A stretch of 59,733 bases of DNA, taken from Cytophagaceae bacterium. Lineage in GTDB: Bacteria; Bacteroidota; Bacteroidia; Cytophagales; JAIYAX01. Below the pieces are notes generated by a model. It saw nothing but the letters and a program-made list of their open reading frames with translations. It was not told where the DNA came from and ran no database searches. Below, one piece after another: positions 44,456 through 54,056 of the stretch. Numbering within the stretch: the stretch's first letter is position 1; every line of letters starts with the position of its first letter. The translations under genes and the position numbers were made by a program. The stretch is from the NCBI GenBank assembly GCA_027488815.1, contig JAIYAX010000022.1, positions 1-59,733 of the forward strand, in the 5' to 3' direction.

Positions 44456-46543
44456 TTGAGCTTAAATAAGCATGCCTTGAGACCTTTTGTAACATACAGG
44501 GTAATTGATGCTGCCAAAAGGCTGTTTTTATGCCTGCTGGGACTTGTATGCTTTTGTGAGATTGGCAGCAAGGCCAAAGCAACAGGTAAATCCCCTGATG
44601 CAGATAGCCTGTTAAAGTTTGCTATTGATTGCAAAGTAGACACCACTAAAAGTCTTTTGCTGGGAGAAGCAAGCTATCAGTTCAGAAGCCGAAGTCAGGA
44701 TACATCAATGATGCTAGCCAGGCAGGGATTCGGTCTTGCAAATGAACTGGGTTATGCAAAAGGCAAAGCCATCAACCTGAGATGTATTGCCATTCAACTT
44801 TTCAATAGGGGCTATATTGACAGTTCTTATATAGCTTTTCAGCAAGCAGAAGAGTTTGCAAAAGAGGCCAACTGGGACAAAGACAGAGCCATATCGCTCA
44901 ACTACCTTGCAGAAATTTTGAAGCTAAAAGGGATGTATACCCGATCAGCAGAAAATTACTTTCTCTCTCTTCGCATCTTAGAAAGTCTGCAGGATACTGC
45001 CGGTATTTGCTCTGCATTAAGTGGATTGAGCGAGGTATTTTATTTGCAGAAAAGCTATGAAGAGGCCGAACAATACCTCAAAAGGGCTGAGGCACTGATC
45101 CCCTATTTGGAAAGCCCGATAACTGCCATTCAGATTTATCAGAATTTAGCCAAGGTATCACTGACAAAAAAAGGGAACTACACAGCTGAAAAATATGCGA
45201 GACTATCTCTGTTTCTTGCCCAAAGGCACAAACTCAGCACTCAAGAAAGCTTTGCCTACAATTTATTGGGGGAGTCATATCTACAACAAAAGAAACTCAA
45301 GAAGGCTTTAGACCAGTTTCATCTTGCCTTGAAAAATGCCGCTTCTCATTATCAAATGAATGTGCTCAACAACCTCGCTCGAACACAACTTGACTTGAAT
45401 CAACCGGACTCAGCTATTTTCAATGCCAGAAAGAGCTTGGATTTAAGTTTGCAATTCAAAACAACCGAGTCTCAGCTAAAAGCGACAGAAGTACTCATTG
45501 ATGCCCATCAAACCCTAGGAAAATATCAATCGGCTTTAGCTTATTATGCACTGCATGACAGCCTTTCAAAAGTCCAGTTTGATGAAGATAAGACCAAAGT
45601 CATCAACCGGTTGGCCTTTGAGTATGAGACCGAAAGACGTAAAGAAAGAATTCAGCTACTGGAAAAAGAAAAAAGCTGGCAGGTCGAACAGGTCAAGATA
45701 GAGAAACGAAATACAATACTAACTCTGATAGGAGCTGTAGTTCTGGCCATCGTCTCGGTTTCGTTGGTCTGGATATTGATCAAGTATAAGGAAACGAACA
45801 TGGCTTTGATTTCACAAAAACAGGCCGCCGAAAAGCAATCTGAGGCCTTGCAGCTTTCCAATGCAACCAAAGACCGACTGTTTTCGATTATTGGACATGA
45901 TGTGCTGGGCCCGATCAACCGATTGAAAGGGGTTATGAAACTGGTAAACCAATCGGTCATCAATAAGGAAGAGTTTAGTGGCATGTTCCCCCAGTTGCAC
46001 CAAAGTGTTGATCATGTTCAAGGTACGCTAGAAAACCTACTGCATTGGTCAAGCCAGCAGTTAAGAGGTCAGAAAGTTCAGCCCAGTGTGGTGCAGGTCA
46101 GAAATATTGTTCAAGGTGTGGAGGCATTGCTTAGCGACCTGGCAAAAGAAAAAAAGATCATGCTGGTTAACGAAGTCCCTTCTGACCTACAGCTGTTCAC
46201 TGATGAAAATCACCTGAAAATCATATTACGAAACCTCATGACCAACGCTCTGAAGTTTACCGAACCCAAAGGAGTGGTTTCGGTCAGAAGCAAGTCCGGA
46301 GAAGATAACGTAACAATTGAAGTGGTTGACACAGGAAAAGGGATAGCAGCCAAGCAAATGGAAAACATTTTTAAAATGGAGAACTTTCAAAGCACGAGGG
46401 GCACCGCAGGAGAGAAAGGCACAGGACTTGGGCTGATCCTTTGCAAAGAGCTGACGGAGGCGAATCAGGGAAGTATTTCTATCATGAGCAATAAAGGAAA
46501 AGGAACAACAGTCTCTGTTTCCTTTCCTGCCTTCACTTCATGA
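44456..46543 (+). CDS. TPR-containing sensor histidine kinase (no receiver domain)
   Basis: 695 residues from TTG 44456. An in-frame stop at 44435 and the absence of an ATG before about residue 80 make TTG the only start that keeps the signal sequence. TPR repeats occupy about 70-390, a membrane segment lies near 418-440, and His481 sits in the H box IIGHDVLGPINR. The HATPase has N box NLMTNALKFT and GTGLGLILCKEL. The H box differs from the usual HDLRSP of the sister kinase. No adjoining response regulator. Confidence 0.9.
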   Translation: MSLNKHALRPFVTYRVIDAAKRLFLCLLGLVCFCEIGSKAKATGKSPDADSLLKFAIDCKVDTTKSLLLGEASYQFRSRSQDTSMMLARQGFGLANELGYAKGKAINLRCIAIQLFNRGYIDSSYIAFQQAEEFAKEANWDKDRAISLNYLAEILKLKGMYTRSAENYFLSLRILESLQDTAGICSALSGLSEVFYLQKSYEEAEQYLKRAEALIPYLESPITAIQIYQNLAKVSLTKKGNYTAEKYARLSLFLAQRHKLSTQESFAYNLLGESYLQQKKLKKALDQFHLALKNAASHYQMNVLNNLARTQLDLNQPDSAIFNARKSLDLSLQFKTTESQLKATEVLIDAHQTLGKYQSALAYYALHDSLSKVQFDEDKTKVINRLAFEYETERRKERIQLLEKEKSWQVEQVKIEKRNTILTLIGAVVLAIVSVSLVWILIKYKETNMALISQKQAAEKQSEALQLSNATKDRLFSIIGHDVLGPINRLKGVMKLVNQSVINKEEFSGMFPQLHQSVDHVQGTLENLLHWSSQQLRGQKVQPSVVQVRNIVQGVEALLSDLAKEKKIMLVNEVPSDLQLFTDENHLKIILRNLMTNALKFTEPKGVVSVRSKSGEDNVTIEVVDTGKGIAAKQMENIFKMENFQSTRGTAGEKGTGLGLILCKELTEANQGSISIMSNKGKGTTVSVSFPAFTS

Positions 46544-46611
46544 TCCTAGTCTTCGAAGTGTTTCCACAGAGTATTATTCTTTGTCGAAATACCTAACTTG
46601 CCGCTGTATTT

Positions 46612-47913
46612 ATGGCCGAAATATTGCCCTTTAGAGGCTGGAGATATAACCCTGATCGGTTTCCCTCCATTGACGAGCTAAGCTCACCCTTGTTTGATGT
46701 CGTTTCGCAAGAGCAGCGTGAGGCTTTGTATAAAAATACATTCAACAGCATTCACCTATCCGTCCCAACAGGCTCCAAACCAGCAGAGGAGGCTGCGATC
46801 CGGCTCAATCAATGGAAAAAGGAAGGCGTGCTCCTTCAGGACCCCTTGCCAGCCATCTATCCCTATTACCAATACTTCAATTTGCCAGGAAGCAAGGGGG
46901 AACTGGTTCGAAGGGGATTTATCTGTATGATCAAAGCGTATGACTGGTCCGAAGAAGTTGTTCTCAGGCATGAAAACACCATTCCTGATGCGGTAAATGA
47001 CCGTATTGAACTGCTCCAGGAAACCCTTCTCAACGTAAGCGCAACACATGGTTTGTACACCGACGCCATGTTTGAGCTTGAGGCCTACATGGATGAAGCG
47101 CTTCAACGCCCGATCTACGTTTCTGAAGATTATCAGGGGGTTAAGGAAGTGCTTGGCTGCATACAAGATGCGGTTGTCATCAAAAAGTTTATCCAAAAGC
47201 TAAAAGGCCAGCAAATCATTTTGGCCGACGGACATCACCGATACGAAGGCTCATTGGTCTATCGAAAACAGTCCAGACTGGCCAATAATGCTCATAATGG
47301 AACTGAGGCGTACAACTACCATATGATGTATTTAACCAATATGGAGTCGCAGGATCTTCGGATATTACCCACCCACAGGCTGATTGATGGGCTGCAAGAT
47401 TTTAATCCGGATGAGTTCATCCGTAAGGCAGAGGAGTATTTTCAGGTCATACCCCAGGAAAATCCCTACGATGTGCCCGAAATCATCTTAGGAAAGACCT
47501 GGGCATTTGGAGTGCTGATTGGAGAAAAGGCGTACAAACTACGACTCAAGCCTGAGGTACATGCTCAGATCAGTTGGCAGTTTCCGGAGGTGGTAAAGGC
47601 GCTGGATCTGACGGTGATGCACTATTTTATCATCGAGAAAATCCTGGGAATACCCGGAAAGTCGCAAAGAAGCAGCTCTCATATTCGTTTTAACCGCAAC
47701 TTTTCTCAATGCCTGGATCAGGTGCACAAAGGCCAGGCTCAGTTGGCATTGATCACCAATGAGGTAAGTATTGAAGAAGTAAAAGGGGTATGTGCCAGTG
47801 GATTTACCATGCCTCAAAAAAGTACCTATTTTTATCCCAAAACCATTTGCGGATTTGTCTTTGCCAGCATTCAGGAAAATGAATTTACGCTACCCTTTGA
47901 TTTTAGCCTCTAA
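46612..47913 (+). CDS. DUF1015-family protein
   Basis: 433 residues, cytosolic, start at ATG 46612. It shows the family's PFRGWRYNPDR at the N-terminus, then the central LADGHHRYEGSLVY (about 204-217). Known relatives are SerK-like free-serine kinases or unassigned; no catalytic role is proven from this sequence. Overlaps the Maf gene by 35 nt. Confidence 0.9.
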   Translation: MAEILPFRGWRYNPDRFPSIDELSSPLFDVVSQEQREALYKNTFNSIHLSVPTGSKPAEEAAIRLNQWKKEGVLLQDPLPAIYPYYQYFNLPGSKGELVRRGFICMIKAYDWSEEVVLRHENTIPDAVNDRIELLQETLLNVSATHGLYTDAMFELEAYMDEALQRPIYVSEDYQGVKEVLGCIQDAVVIKKFIQKLKGQQIILADGHHRYEGSLVYRKQSRLANNAHNGTEAYNYHMMYLTNMESQDLRILPTHRLIDGLQDFNPDEFIRKAEEYFQVIPQENPYDVPEIILGKTWAFGVLIGEKAYKLRLKPEVHAQISWQFPEVVKALDLTVMHYFIIEKILGIPGKSQRSSSHIRFNRNFSQCLDQVHKGQAQLALITNEVSIEEVKGVCASGFTMPQKSTYFYPKTICGFVFASIQENEFTLPFDFSL

Positions 47914-48448
47914 GTCACCAAGACGAAGGCAAATTCTTGCTGACGCTGGCTTTCAGTTCACCCTTAAGATCAAAGAGGTTGATGAAAGCCACCCTCCTAT
48001 GGCGCCGGAATTGGTGCCCACCTGGCTGGCTGAAAAAAAGGCTTGGGAAACCGGTCGTGAACTACAGGAGACATTGGTGCTCTGCGCTGATACCATTGTG
48101 CTGCTCGATAACGAGATATTGGGTAAGCCTTCCTCTTTTGATGAGGCGGAAGATATGTTAGGCAAACTAAGTGGCCGCAGCCATGAAGTAATAACAGGTG
48201 TATGCGTCCTGTTGAATGATGAGCGATATATGTTCAGTGACCTTAGCCTGGTTTACTTCCGGAATCTACATACCTACGAAATCAAACAATACGTAACGTC
48301 CGGACTGGCTGATGACAAAGCCGGCGCCTACGGTGTGCAAGACTGGCTTGGCATGGTAGCTGTTGAGAAAATCGTTGGCTCCTATTTCAATGTGATGGGC
48401 TTGCCCATTCACAAGGTGTACGCCTACCTGAGCAGGTTTGCTATGTAA
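47879..48448 (+). CDS. Maf-family nucleoside triphosphate pyrophosphatase
   Basis: 189 residues from ATG 47879. The opening LILASKSPRRRQIL is the Maf signature; the catalytic Asp region is LCADTIVLLDNEIL, and the late GAYGVQDW segment closes the fold. It probably hydrolyses dTTP/UTP or modified NTPs to monophosphates. The frame opens at 47792 inside DUF1015; the Maf signature fixes the true N-terminus. Convergent with gpsA. Confidence 0.92.
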   Translation: MNLRYPLILASKSPRRRQILADAGFQFTLKIKEVDESHPPMAPELVPTWLAEKKAWETGRELQETLVLCADTIVLLDNEILGKPSSFDEAEDMLGKLSGRSHEVITGVCVLLNDERYMFSDLSLVYFRNLHTYEIKQYVTSGLADDKAGAYGVQDWLGMVAVEKIVGSYFNVMGLPIHKVYAYLSRFAM

Positions 48449-48449
48449 T

Positions 48450-48522
48450 TTGTGAAGAAAATACGTCAATGTTGGTTGGTCTTATCTCAAAAGCTTTCAA
48501 GTCAACATTACCTTGTTCACAA
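48450..48522. repeat. Nested inverted repeats between convergent genes
   Basis: TTGTGAA (48450-48456) pairs with TTCACAA (48516-48522), and inside them AATGTTG (48468-48474) pairs with CAACATT (48503-48509). The unpaired stretches differ in length on the two sides. It could be a weak transcript end between maf and gpsA. Confidence 0.35.
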
Positions 48523-48581
48523 TTACTGCTAAGGCATGCCATTTAATAAATCACTCTTGATCTATCACTAAATAATGCGAT

Positions 48582-49640
48582 TTACCTCAGAAGTGCCTGA
48601 ATAATTTTCATCTCCACCATTGGAGCGATTCGCTCATAGAGCACATGGTACACCATGTTGGTAATAGGCATGTTTACCCCAAGTACTTTGTTGATTTCGT
48701 AGATACTTTTTACGGCATAATAGCCCTCTGCTACCATGTTCATTTCCAGTTGAGCTGCTTTCACAGAGTAACCACGCCCGATCATGTTGCCAAAGGTGCG
48801 GTTGCGGCTATACTGCGAATAGCAGGTCACCAATAGGTCACCGAGGTAAGGGGAGGCATGCATGTCCCTGTCCAGGGGATGAATGGCCTCCAAAAAGCGG
48901 TCAATCTCTTCCATGGCGTTAGCCACCAGCACCGCCTGAAAATTGTCTCCATAGTTGGTGCCCCGAGCGATCCCGCAGGCAATGGCGATGATGTTTTTTA
49001 ACACAGCGCAATATTCAACCCCTGTGAGATCATCCATCGAACTGGCTTTGACAAAGCGGCATGTCATCAGAGCAGCAAATCGCTCTGCCTCTGCGGTACT
49101 GTGAGAGGCAATGGTGAGGTAGCTTTGTTTCTCCAAGGCTACTTCCTCAGCATGGCAGGGCCCGGTGATGGCAACGAGTCTGTCGGCGGGCACTTGCAAA
49201 TGTTTGGTCAGGTATTCGGTGATCAGAATGTTTTCGTTGGGGATCATTCCCTTGATGGCCGAAACGACCGTTTTCCCTACTAGCTGTTCCGGCTCAAGTT
49301 GTTCCAAAACTTCAAGAAGAAAAGCTGCCGGTACTGCAAAAACCACAAAATCAGCATCATGAATAGCTTTGCGTAGTTTTTTCTGAGGCTTTACTTTCCT
49401 CAGGTTGACCTGTATGTCGGAAAGGTATTTTGGATTGTGCCCATAGGTTTTCACATACCGCACATCATCCGGATTGCGAAGCCACCAACGTAGTTTAACC
49501 TTGGCATTTTCCGACAGGATTTTTACAATGGCGGTGGCCCAACTCCCACCTCCGATCACCGCTACACGGACATAGACCGGCTTATCCGCTGTTGGATGTT
49601 GCTCAGGGTTTGGGCTTATCAGTAGGTTTTCCGGATTCAC
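48582..49640 (-). CDS. gpsA: NAD(P)H-dependent glycerol-3-phosphate dehydrogenase
   Basis: 352 residues; reduces dihydroxyacetone phosphate to sn-glycerol-3-phosphate for phospholipid synthesis. The Rossmann motif VAVIGGGSWATAIVK is at about 27-41, with catalytic Lys region AIKGM, GPCHAEEV and the late NYGDNFQAVLVANAMEE. The start is GTG 49640, overlapping the upstream adaptor gene by 38 nt; no in-frame ATG precedes the Rossmann motif, so the exact start is uncertain. Confidence 0.93.
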   Translation of the reverse strand: MNPENLLISPNPEQHPTADKPVYVRVAVIGGGSWATAIVKILSENAKVKLRWWLRNPDDVRYVKTYGHNPKYLSDIQVNLRKVKPQKKLRKAIHDADFVVFAVPAAFLLEVLEQLEPEQLVGKTVVSAIKGMIPNENILITEYLTKHLQVPADRLVAITGPCHAEEVALEKQSYLTIASHSTAEAERFAALMTCRFVKASSMDDLTGVEYCAVLKNIIAIACGIARGTNYGDNFQAVLVANAMEEIDRFLEAIHPLDRDMHASPYLGDLLVTCYSQYSRNRTFGNMIGRGYSVKAAQLEMNMVAEGYYAVKSIYEINKVLGVNMPITNMVYHVLYERIAPMVEMKIIQALLR

Positions 49641-51015
49641 GCTTTTTCTCGGTCTTCACCAAAGCTCCATTTTTAAGTGTTTTTGAAACAGCTAAAAACG
49701 GCCCCGAAACTACTTCATCTCCTTCATTTATCCCACTGATGATCTCTATATGTTCAAAATCGCTGATGCCGGTTTTAACCTCTTTGATCTCCGCTTTGTC
49801 TTTGTTCTCTCCGCTTAGCACAAATACAATCTCCTTCAGTTCCTCTTCCTTTGGCTTCGCTTTGTCATTGATCACTTCAGAGTCCTCATTGCTTTCACCA
49901 TTGACCACTACTTTTACGGCAGGGCCATCTTTTTCTTTCATCTGAGAAGTCGTACGGGTCGTAACTGATGCAAGAGGCACCGCCAGGGCTTTATCTTTAC
50001 GCTCGGTGATGATATCCACGCTGGCTGTCATACCCGGCCTGAATGGCGAAACACCAGATTTCTCGGGCTTCAAATGTGCGTAAGACTCATTGAGCAATCT
50101 CACCCTCACTTCAAACTCAGTGACAGCGTCCATCGAGATGGCTTCTTTGGCTGTGTTGGCGATTTCAGTTACCACCCCTTTGAATTTATCGTCTTTGCTG
50201 GAGTAGGCATCAACCTCAATCTCTGCTGTATCCCCCAACTGAACTCGTACTATATCATTCTCATTTACATTCACTCTCACTTCCATGATGTTTAGGTTGG
50301 CTATGCGCAACATTTCGGTTCCTGTCATTTGAATGGTTCCTACTACACGCTCACCCAACTCAACACTTTGTTTTGAGACCACTCCTGACATAGGGGCATA
50401 GATAGAGGTACGGCGAAGGTTTTCTTTGGCTTCACGAACCCGTGCCGCTGAACTTTCGACTGAAAACCGTGCTGCATCTACACTTTCCTTTGCACTTACC
50501 AAATCTTGCTTCACAACCTCAAAATTGGTTGTAGCCAGCTCAAAATCAGCGTCAGAGATCACTTTCTGGTTGTAAAGTTTCTTTTGCCTGTCGTTCTCCA
50601 ACTTGCCCCTTACAAACTGGGCCTCTACTTGTGCCAGCCTTGACTTAGCTTGCGCCTCTTGTGCTTTTGAGGTATTGAGTGCTGCTATCATTTGATCCAA
50701 CATCGAGATGTAGTTGTCCGGACGAATTTTGAGCAAAAGTTGTCCTTTCTTTACGGAGTCTCCTTCATTGACCTTAAGCTCAACGATCTCACCCGATACA
50801 TCTGAGCTGATCTTCACTTCGGTAACAGGTTGAATCTTTCCACTGGCACTTACTTTTTCAACAATGCTTAGTCGGGTAGCTTTGAAGGTCTCAACGGTCA
50901 AACCCTCCTCTTTACCCATCCAGCCGGCCTTTTTAGCCACTACCAAGAAGGCGATCAAAGCGATCAGAATACCACCCAGGATGAATAAAAGGCGGTTCTT
51001 TTTAGTTATTTTCAT
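49603..51015 (-). CDS. Efflux RND/MacA-type periplasmic adaptor (HlyD-like)
   Basis: 470 residues. An N-terminal membrane anchor (LLFILGGILIALIAFLVVA, about 9-27) is followed by a lipoyl half-motif (VSGEIVELKVNEGDSV), a long coiled-coil hairpin (about 108-205), a second lipoyl half and beta-barrel. The C-terminus is Lys/Glu-rich. It follows a TolC-like gene by 9 nt. No RND pump or ABC permease adjoins them; a MacB-like permease might complete the tripartite pump. Confidence 0.9.
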   Translation of the reverse strand: MKITKKNRLLFILGGILIALIAFLVVAKKAGWMGKEEGLTVETFKATRLSIVEKVSASGKIQPVTEVKISSDVSGEIVELKVNEGDSVKKGQLLLKIRPDNYISMLDQMIAALNTSKAQEAQAKSRLAQVEAQFVRGKLENDRQKKLYNQKVISDADFELATTNFEVVKQDLVSAKESVDAARFSVESSAARVREAKENLRRTSIYAPMSGVVSKQSVELGERVVGTIQMTGTEMLRIANLNIMEVRVNVNENDIVRVQLGDTAEIEVDAYSSKDDKFKGVVTEIANTAKEAISMDAVTEFEVRVRLLNESYAHLKPEKSGVSPFRPGMTASVDIITERKDKALAVPLASVTTRTTSQMKEKDGPAVKVVVNGESNEDSEVINDKAKPKEEELKEIVFVLSGENKDKAEIKEVKTGISDFEHIEIISGINEGDEVVSGPFLAVSKTLKNGALVKTEKKRESGKPTDKPKP

Positions 51016-51024
51016 ACTAACTGA

Positions 51025-52473
51025 TTAAAATTCAAGAGGTTTGTTAAGGTAAAAATCCAAAATCTTGGATTTGAAAATGTAGTCAAATTTAGATTGCAGG
51101 TTTTCAGAACGAGCCCGGTTCAGGTTATTTTGGGCAAGCAGATAGTCAACTGAGTTGAGCAATCCTACATTGAAGCGTTGCTCCGCAGTACGGAAAGCCT
51201 CTTCACGAGCTTCAAGCTGTTTTTTAGAGCCGATAAACCTTCTTGAGGCAGCCGACACATCGTTATGAGCCCGCTCGATGGTTTGACGGAGTTGGTTTTT
51301 AGCAATCATCTCATTGTACTCAGCATTCTTGAGGGCAATCTTGGCATTGCTTCGGTTGGTGTAGTTTTGAAAACGGCTAAAAATTGGAATTCTTAAACTT
51401 ACCCCCAGGTTTTCTCTACGGTTGAACTCCAGTTGGGAATTAAAGCTCTTCTCCCGAAAAACAGTAGAAAACAAGGGCTGTGAAAACGACAACACCGTAT
51501 CTCCTCCATTTGTAACCCCAATTTGTTGAGGTGGTGAAAAGCCATTGAAGTTAACCGAACGCTCACCACCCACGCTTGAGTAAAAAGTGTTACTTGATGC
51601 AAAGGCTGAAAGCGTTGGCATAAAACCTCCATTAGCTAGTTTTATTCCGATTTGGGCACTTTTGATGTTTTCTGAAGCGCTCTTGATCTCAGGCATATGA
51701 CCTAATGCGGACAAATAAATATCCTCTGCAGAAACCGGATAAATGGTATCTGTTGGATCGCTTAAAGGCGGAATGATAGGTTGCAAACTTTCCGTGCTGG
51801 GCATGTTGAGCAATTGCTTGAGGTTAAGTATGGCCAGGTCATAGGCATTTTTTGCATTGACCATGTTTAGCTCATCCGTAGCTTGTTGTGCCTTCAGATC
51901 GTAGAAATTGCCAACGGGAAGAGATCCGGCATCTACCAGCTTGCGGGTGCGATCAGCCTGCTCAGTACTACCTTTAAGCTGGAGCTCTGAGTTGTTCAGG
52001 TTTTCTTTATTAAAAATCACCTGTGTATAAGCTGTGACTACACTTAGAACAATGTCATTCTTAGCCTTTTGATAATTGTACACATTGGCTTCGTTGAGCG
52101 CTTTGTTCTGTTTGATCTGATTTTGAGCCTGAAATCCGCTGAATAAATTAACGCCGGCTGATAGAGACAAGCTATTGTTTCTCACCGGATCGCTTGTGAA
52201 TTGGTTGGTGAAAGGATCAATGGATCGACCAAAGTTATAGTTCTGATTTCCACTGAATTCCAAATTAGGCAAAAGGTCAAACCGGGATTGCTTAAGGTTG
52301 TTTTTACCTCTCAGCACGTTGAGCTCTGCCTGCTTAACATTGAGATTGTTTTTAAGTGCCATGTCTATACAATCTCTGAGATTCATTTCGCCTCCTGGCT
52401 GAGCATATGCCGACCAGGGGATAAAAAACAAAATCAGGACGTAGCGGCAGATGAATGATGCTTTGTTCATCAT
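51025..52473 (-). CDS. TolC-family outer-membrane efflux protein
   Basis: 482 residues with signal peptide (about 1-24, ending AYAQ), two alpha-helical tunnel repeats (about 30-235 and 255-470), and a GLLNSVDYLLAQNNLNRARS segment typical of TolC-like channels. The start overlaps sdaAB by 4 nt. It forms the channel for the HlyD-like adaptor downstream. Confidence 0.9.
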   Translation of the reverse strand: MMNKASFICRYVLILFFIPWSAYAQPGGEMNLRDCIDMALKNNLNVKQAELNVLRGKNNLKQSRFDLLPNLEFSGNQNYNFGRSIDPFTNQFTSDPVRNNSLSLSAGVNLFSGFQAQNQIKQNKALNEANVYNYQKAKNDIVLSVVTAYTQVIFNKENLNNSELQLKGSTEQADRTRKLVDAGSLPVGNFYDLKAQQATDELNMVNAKNAYDLAILNLKQLLNMPSTESLQPIIPPLSDPTDTIYPVSAEDIYLSALGHMPEIKSASENIKSAQIGIKLANGGFMPTLSAFASSNTFYSSVGGERSVNFNGFSPPQQIGVTNGGDTVLSFSQPLFSTVFREKSFNSQLEFNRRENLGVSLRIPIFSRFQNYTNRSNAKIALKNAEYNEMIAKNQLRQTIERAHNDVSAASRRFIGSKKQLEAREEAFRTAEQRFNVGLLNSVDYLLAQNNLNRARSENLQSKFDYIFKSKILDFYLNKPLEF

Positions 52474-53150
52474 AAGTCGATGTTGGGTATAAAAGTTAAT
52501 TCCCTAATCCAGGTTAGGCTATTGAGATACTCGATGGTAAGCGGCTTTAATCCGGTGTCCATTTCTATGACCTGACAAGCCAGGTCGTTCTTTCCTTTTC
52601 TTGAAACGACCATATTAGCGATGTTGCAATCGTCATGGGCAATGACTGATGAAATGAAAGCGATGCTGCCTTTCACGTCTTCAGCAAGGATGATCATGGT
52701 GTGCAAGCTTGCATTGAAACCTGCAGCAAAACCATTTACCTCTGAAATATTGATGACCCCTCCTCCAAGGCTTTGACCAACAATATTGACCGATCTGGAG
52801 GGGCCTTTCAATTCCAATCGAATGGTATTGGGGTGCATGGTGCTTGCATTTCCAATTGAGCGCATGCTGTAAGTCAAACCGGCTTTTTCTGCATGTGCAA
52901 ATGAGTCACGAATTCTCACATCATCTGTTTTGAAGTCAAGCAAACCAGCGATTATCGCCCTGTCACTGCCATGTCCTTCGTAAGTACGTGCAAAGCTATT
53001 GTAAAAGGTAATAACGGCTTCCTGGAGGGGCTCAGCCAGAATACGAATGGCAACTCGTGCGATTCTCACCACTCCAGCAGTATGCGAACTGGAGGGGCCA
53101 ATCATCACCGGACCAATCATATCAAAAATAGAGCTGCGCTCGGGAGGCAT
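52470..53150 (-). CDS. sdaAB: L-serine dehydratase, iron-sulfur-dependent, beta subunit
   Basis: 226 residues. The opening MIGPVMIGPSSSHTAG is the beta-subunit signature; an ACT-like domain follows at about 150-220. The enzyme converts L-serine to pyruvate and ammonium and needs an alpha subunit that is not in this window. It precedes tolC with a 4-nt overlap, an unusual neighbour. Confidence 0.93.
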   Translation of the reverse strand: MPPERSSIFDMIGPVMIGPSSSHTAGVVRIARVAIRILAEPLQEAVITFYNSFARTYEGHGSDRAIIAGLLDFKTDDVRIRDSFAHAEKAGLTYSMRSIGNASTMHPNTIRLELKGPSRSVNIVGQSLGGGVINISEVNGFAAGFNASLHTMIILAEDVKGSIAFISSVIAHDDCNIANMVVSRKGKNDLACQVIEMDTGLKPLTIEYLNSLTWIRELTFIPNIDL

Positions 53151-53172
53151 AATTTATTTGTAAGTACTTGTT

Positions 53173-53180
53173 CAAAAGTA
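53173..53180 (-). promoter_or_regulatory. -7-like element of sdaAB
   Basis: Minus-strand TACTTTTG matches TAnnTTTG and lies 22 nt upstream of the sdaAB start. A -33 TTTG is not seen. Confidence 0.3.
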
Positions 53181-53246
53181 CATATTTGATCGATTTAGGA
53201 CGTTCTGAGGATGGCAAGTTCATCCAGCGGTGCATTACTTCTTTGA

Positions 53247-54053
53247 ATGGCAGAATTTAGACTTATAGACAGCTCAGTTTTTCAGTATCAAATTCTCGAC
53301 CTGATTTTAAGCCGGGGATTTCAATACGGGGATGGCTTTTTTGAAAGTATGCTCTATAGTGACGGAAAAGTTCGGCTAGCTGGGTTTCATCAAGAGCGAA
53401 TGAATGAAGCTCTTGAACTATTGGGGCTTTCCTCACCATTTCATGATAGCCTTACAGACTATTTAACTAGTAAAATACCTGCGCTACAGAATACGGAAAG
53501 CTGCCGGCTGAAACTCATGATCTGGAGAAAAGGGCAAGGCAAGTACTCCCCAACCGGATCAGAAGCTGATTTTGTTTTGATCGCTTCCCCTTATGAAGAA
53601 CAACATGCCCCGATCTCAACTATCCGGGTTTCCAATAAGTATTTTCTTGATCAACATCCTACCTCTGGTTTCAAAACGATGAGTAGCCTGGCATACGTTA
53701 TGGCAGGAAAAGAAGCAGCCGAACAAGGAAATGAACTTATCTTGCTCAGCAATAAGAATGGCTTTCTTGCCGAGGGACTTAGTTCCAATCTGTTCCTCTT
53801 CAGAAAAGGCCAGCTTTATACTCCTCCCTTAACTTCAGGATGCATAAACGGGGTTGTTCGAAGGTGGATGCTAAGCAATAACGACCCTATGTTGAATGAC
53901 CTTTGGTTTAAAGCCGATGACCTTAAGCCTGAAGATCAGTTATTCCTGGCAAATGCATCGGGGCTCAGAGTAATTCAACAATTGGAGCAAATAAAACTGA
54001 ATGTTCAGGAGGACTTTGCTGAACAACTAAGAGAAAAGATCTACGGGTCCTGA
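53247..54053 (+). CDS. Class IV PLP aminotransferase / aminodeoxychorismate lyase-like
   Basis: 268 residues, fold type IV. SRGFQYGDGFFESM (about 22-35) is the entry motif, Lys143 in SGFKTMSSLAY is the likely PLP Lys, and GLSSNLFLF and LTSGCINGVVRR follow. The type covers 4-amino-4-deoxychorismate lyase (PabC, folate synthesis) and branched-chain or D-amino-acid aminotransferases. The short length and the convergent thyA favour PabC slightly, but that is inference. Confidence 0.86.
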   Translation: MAEFRLIDSSVFQYQILDLILSRGFQYGDGFFESMLYSDGKVRLAGFHQERMNEALELLGLSSPFHDSLTDYLTSKIPALQNTESCRLKLMIWRKGQGKYSPTGSEADFVLIASPYEEQHAPISTIRVSNKYFLDQHPTSGFKTMSSLAYVMAGKEAAEQGNELILLSNKNGFLAEGLSSNLFLFRKGQLYTPPLTSGCINGVVRRWMLSNNDPMLNDLWFKADDLKPEDQLFLANASGLRVIQQLEQIKLNVQEDFAEQLREKIYGS

Positions 54054-54056
54054 ACC

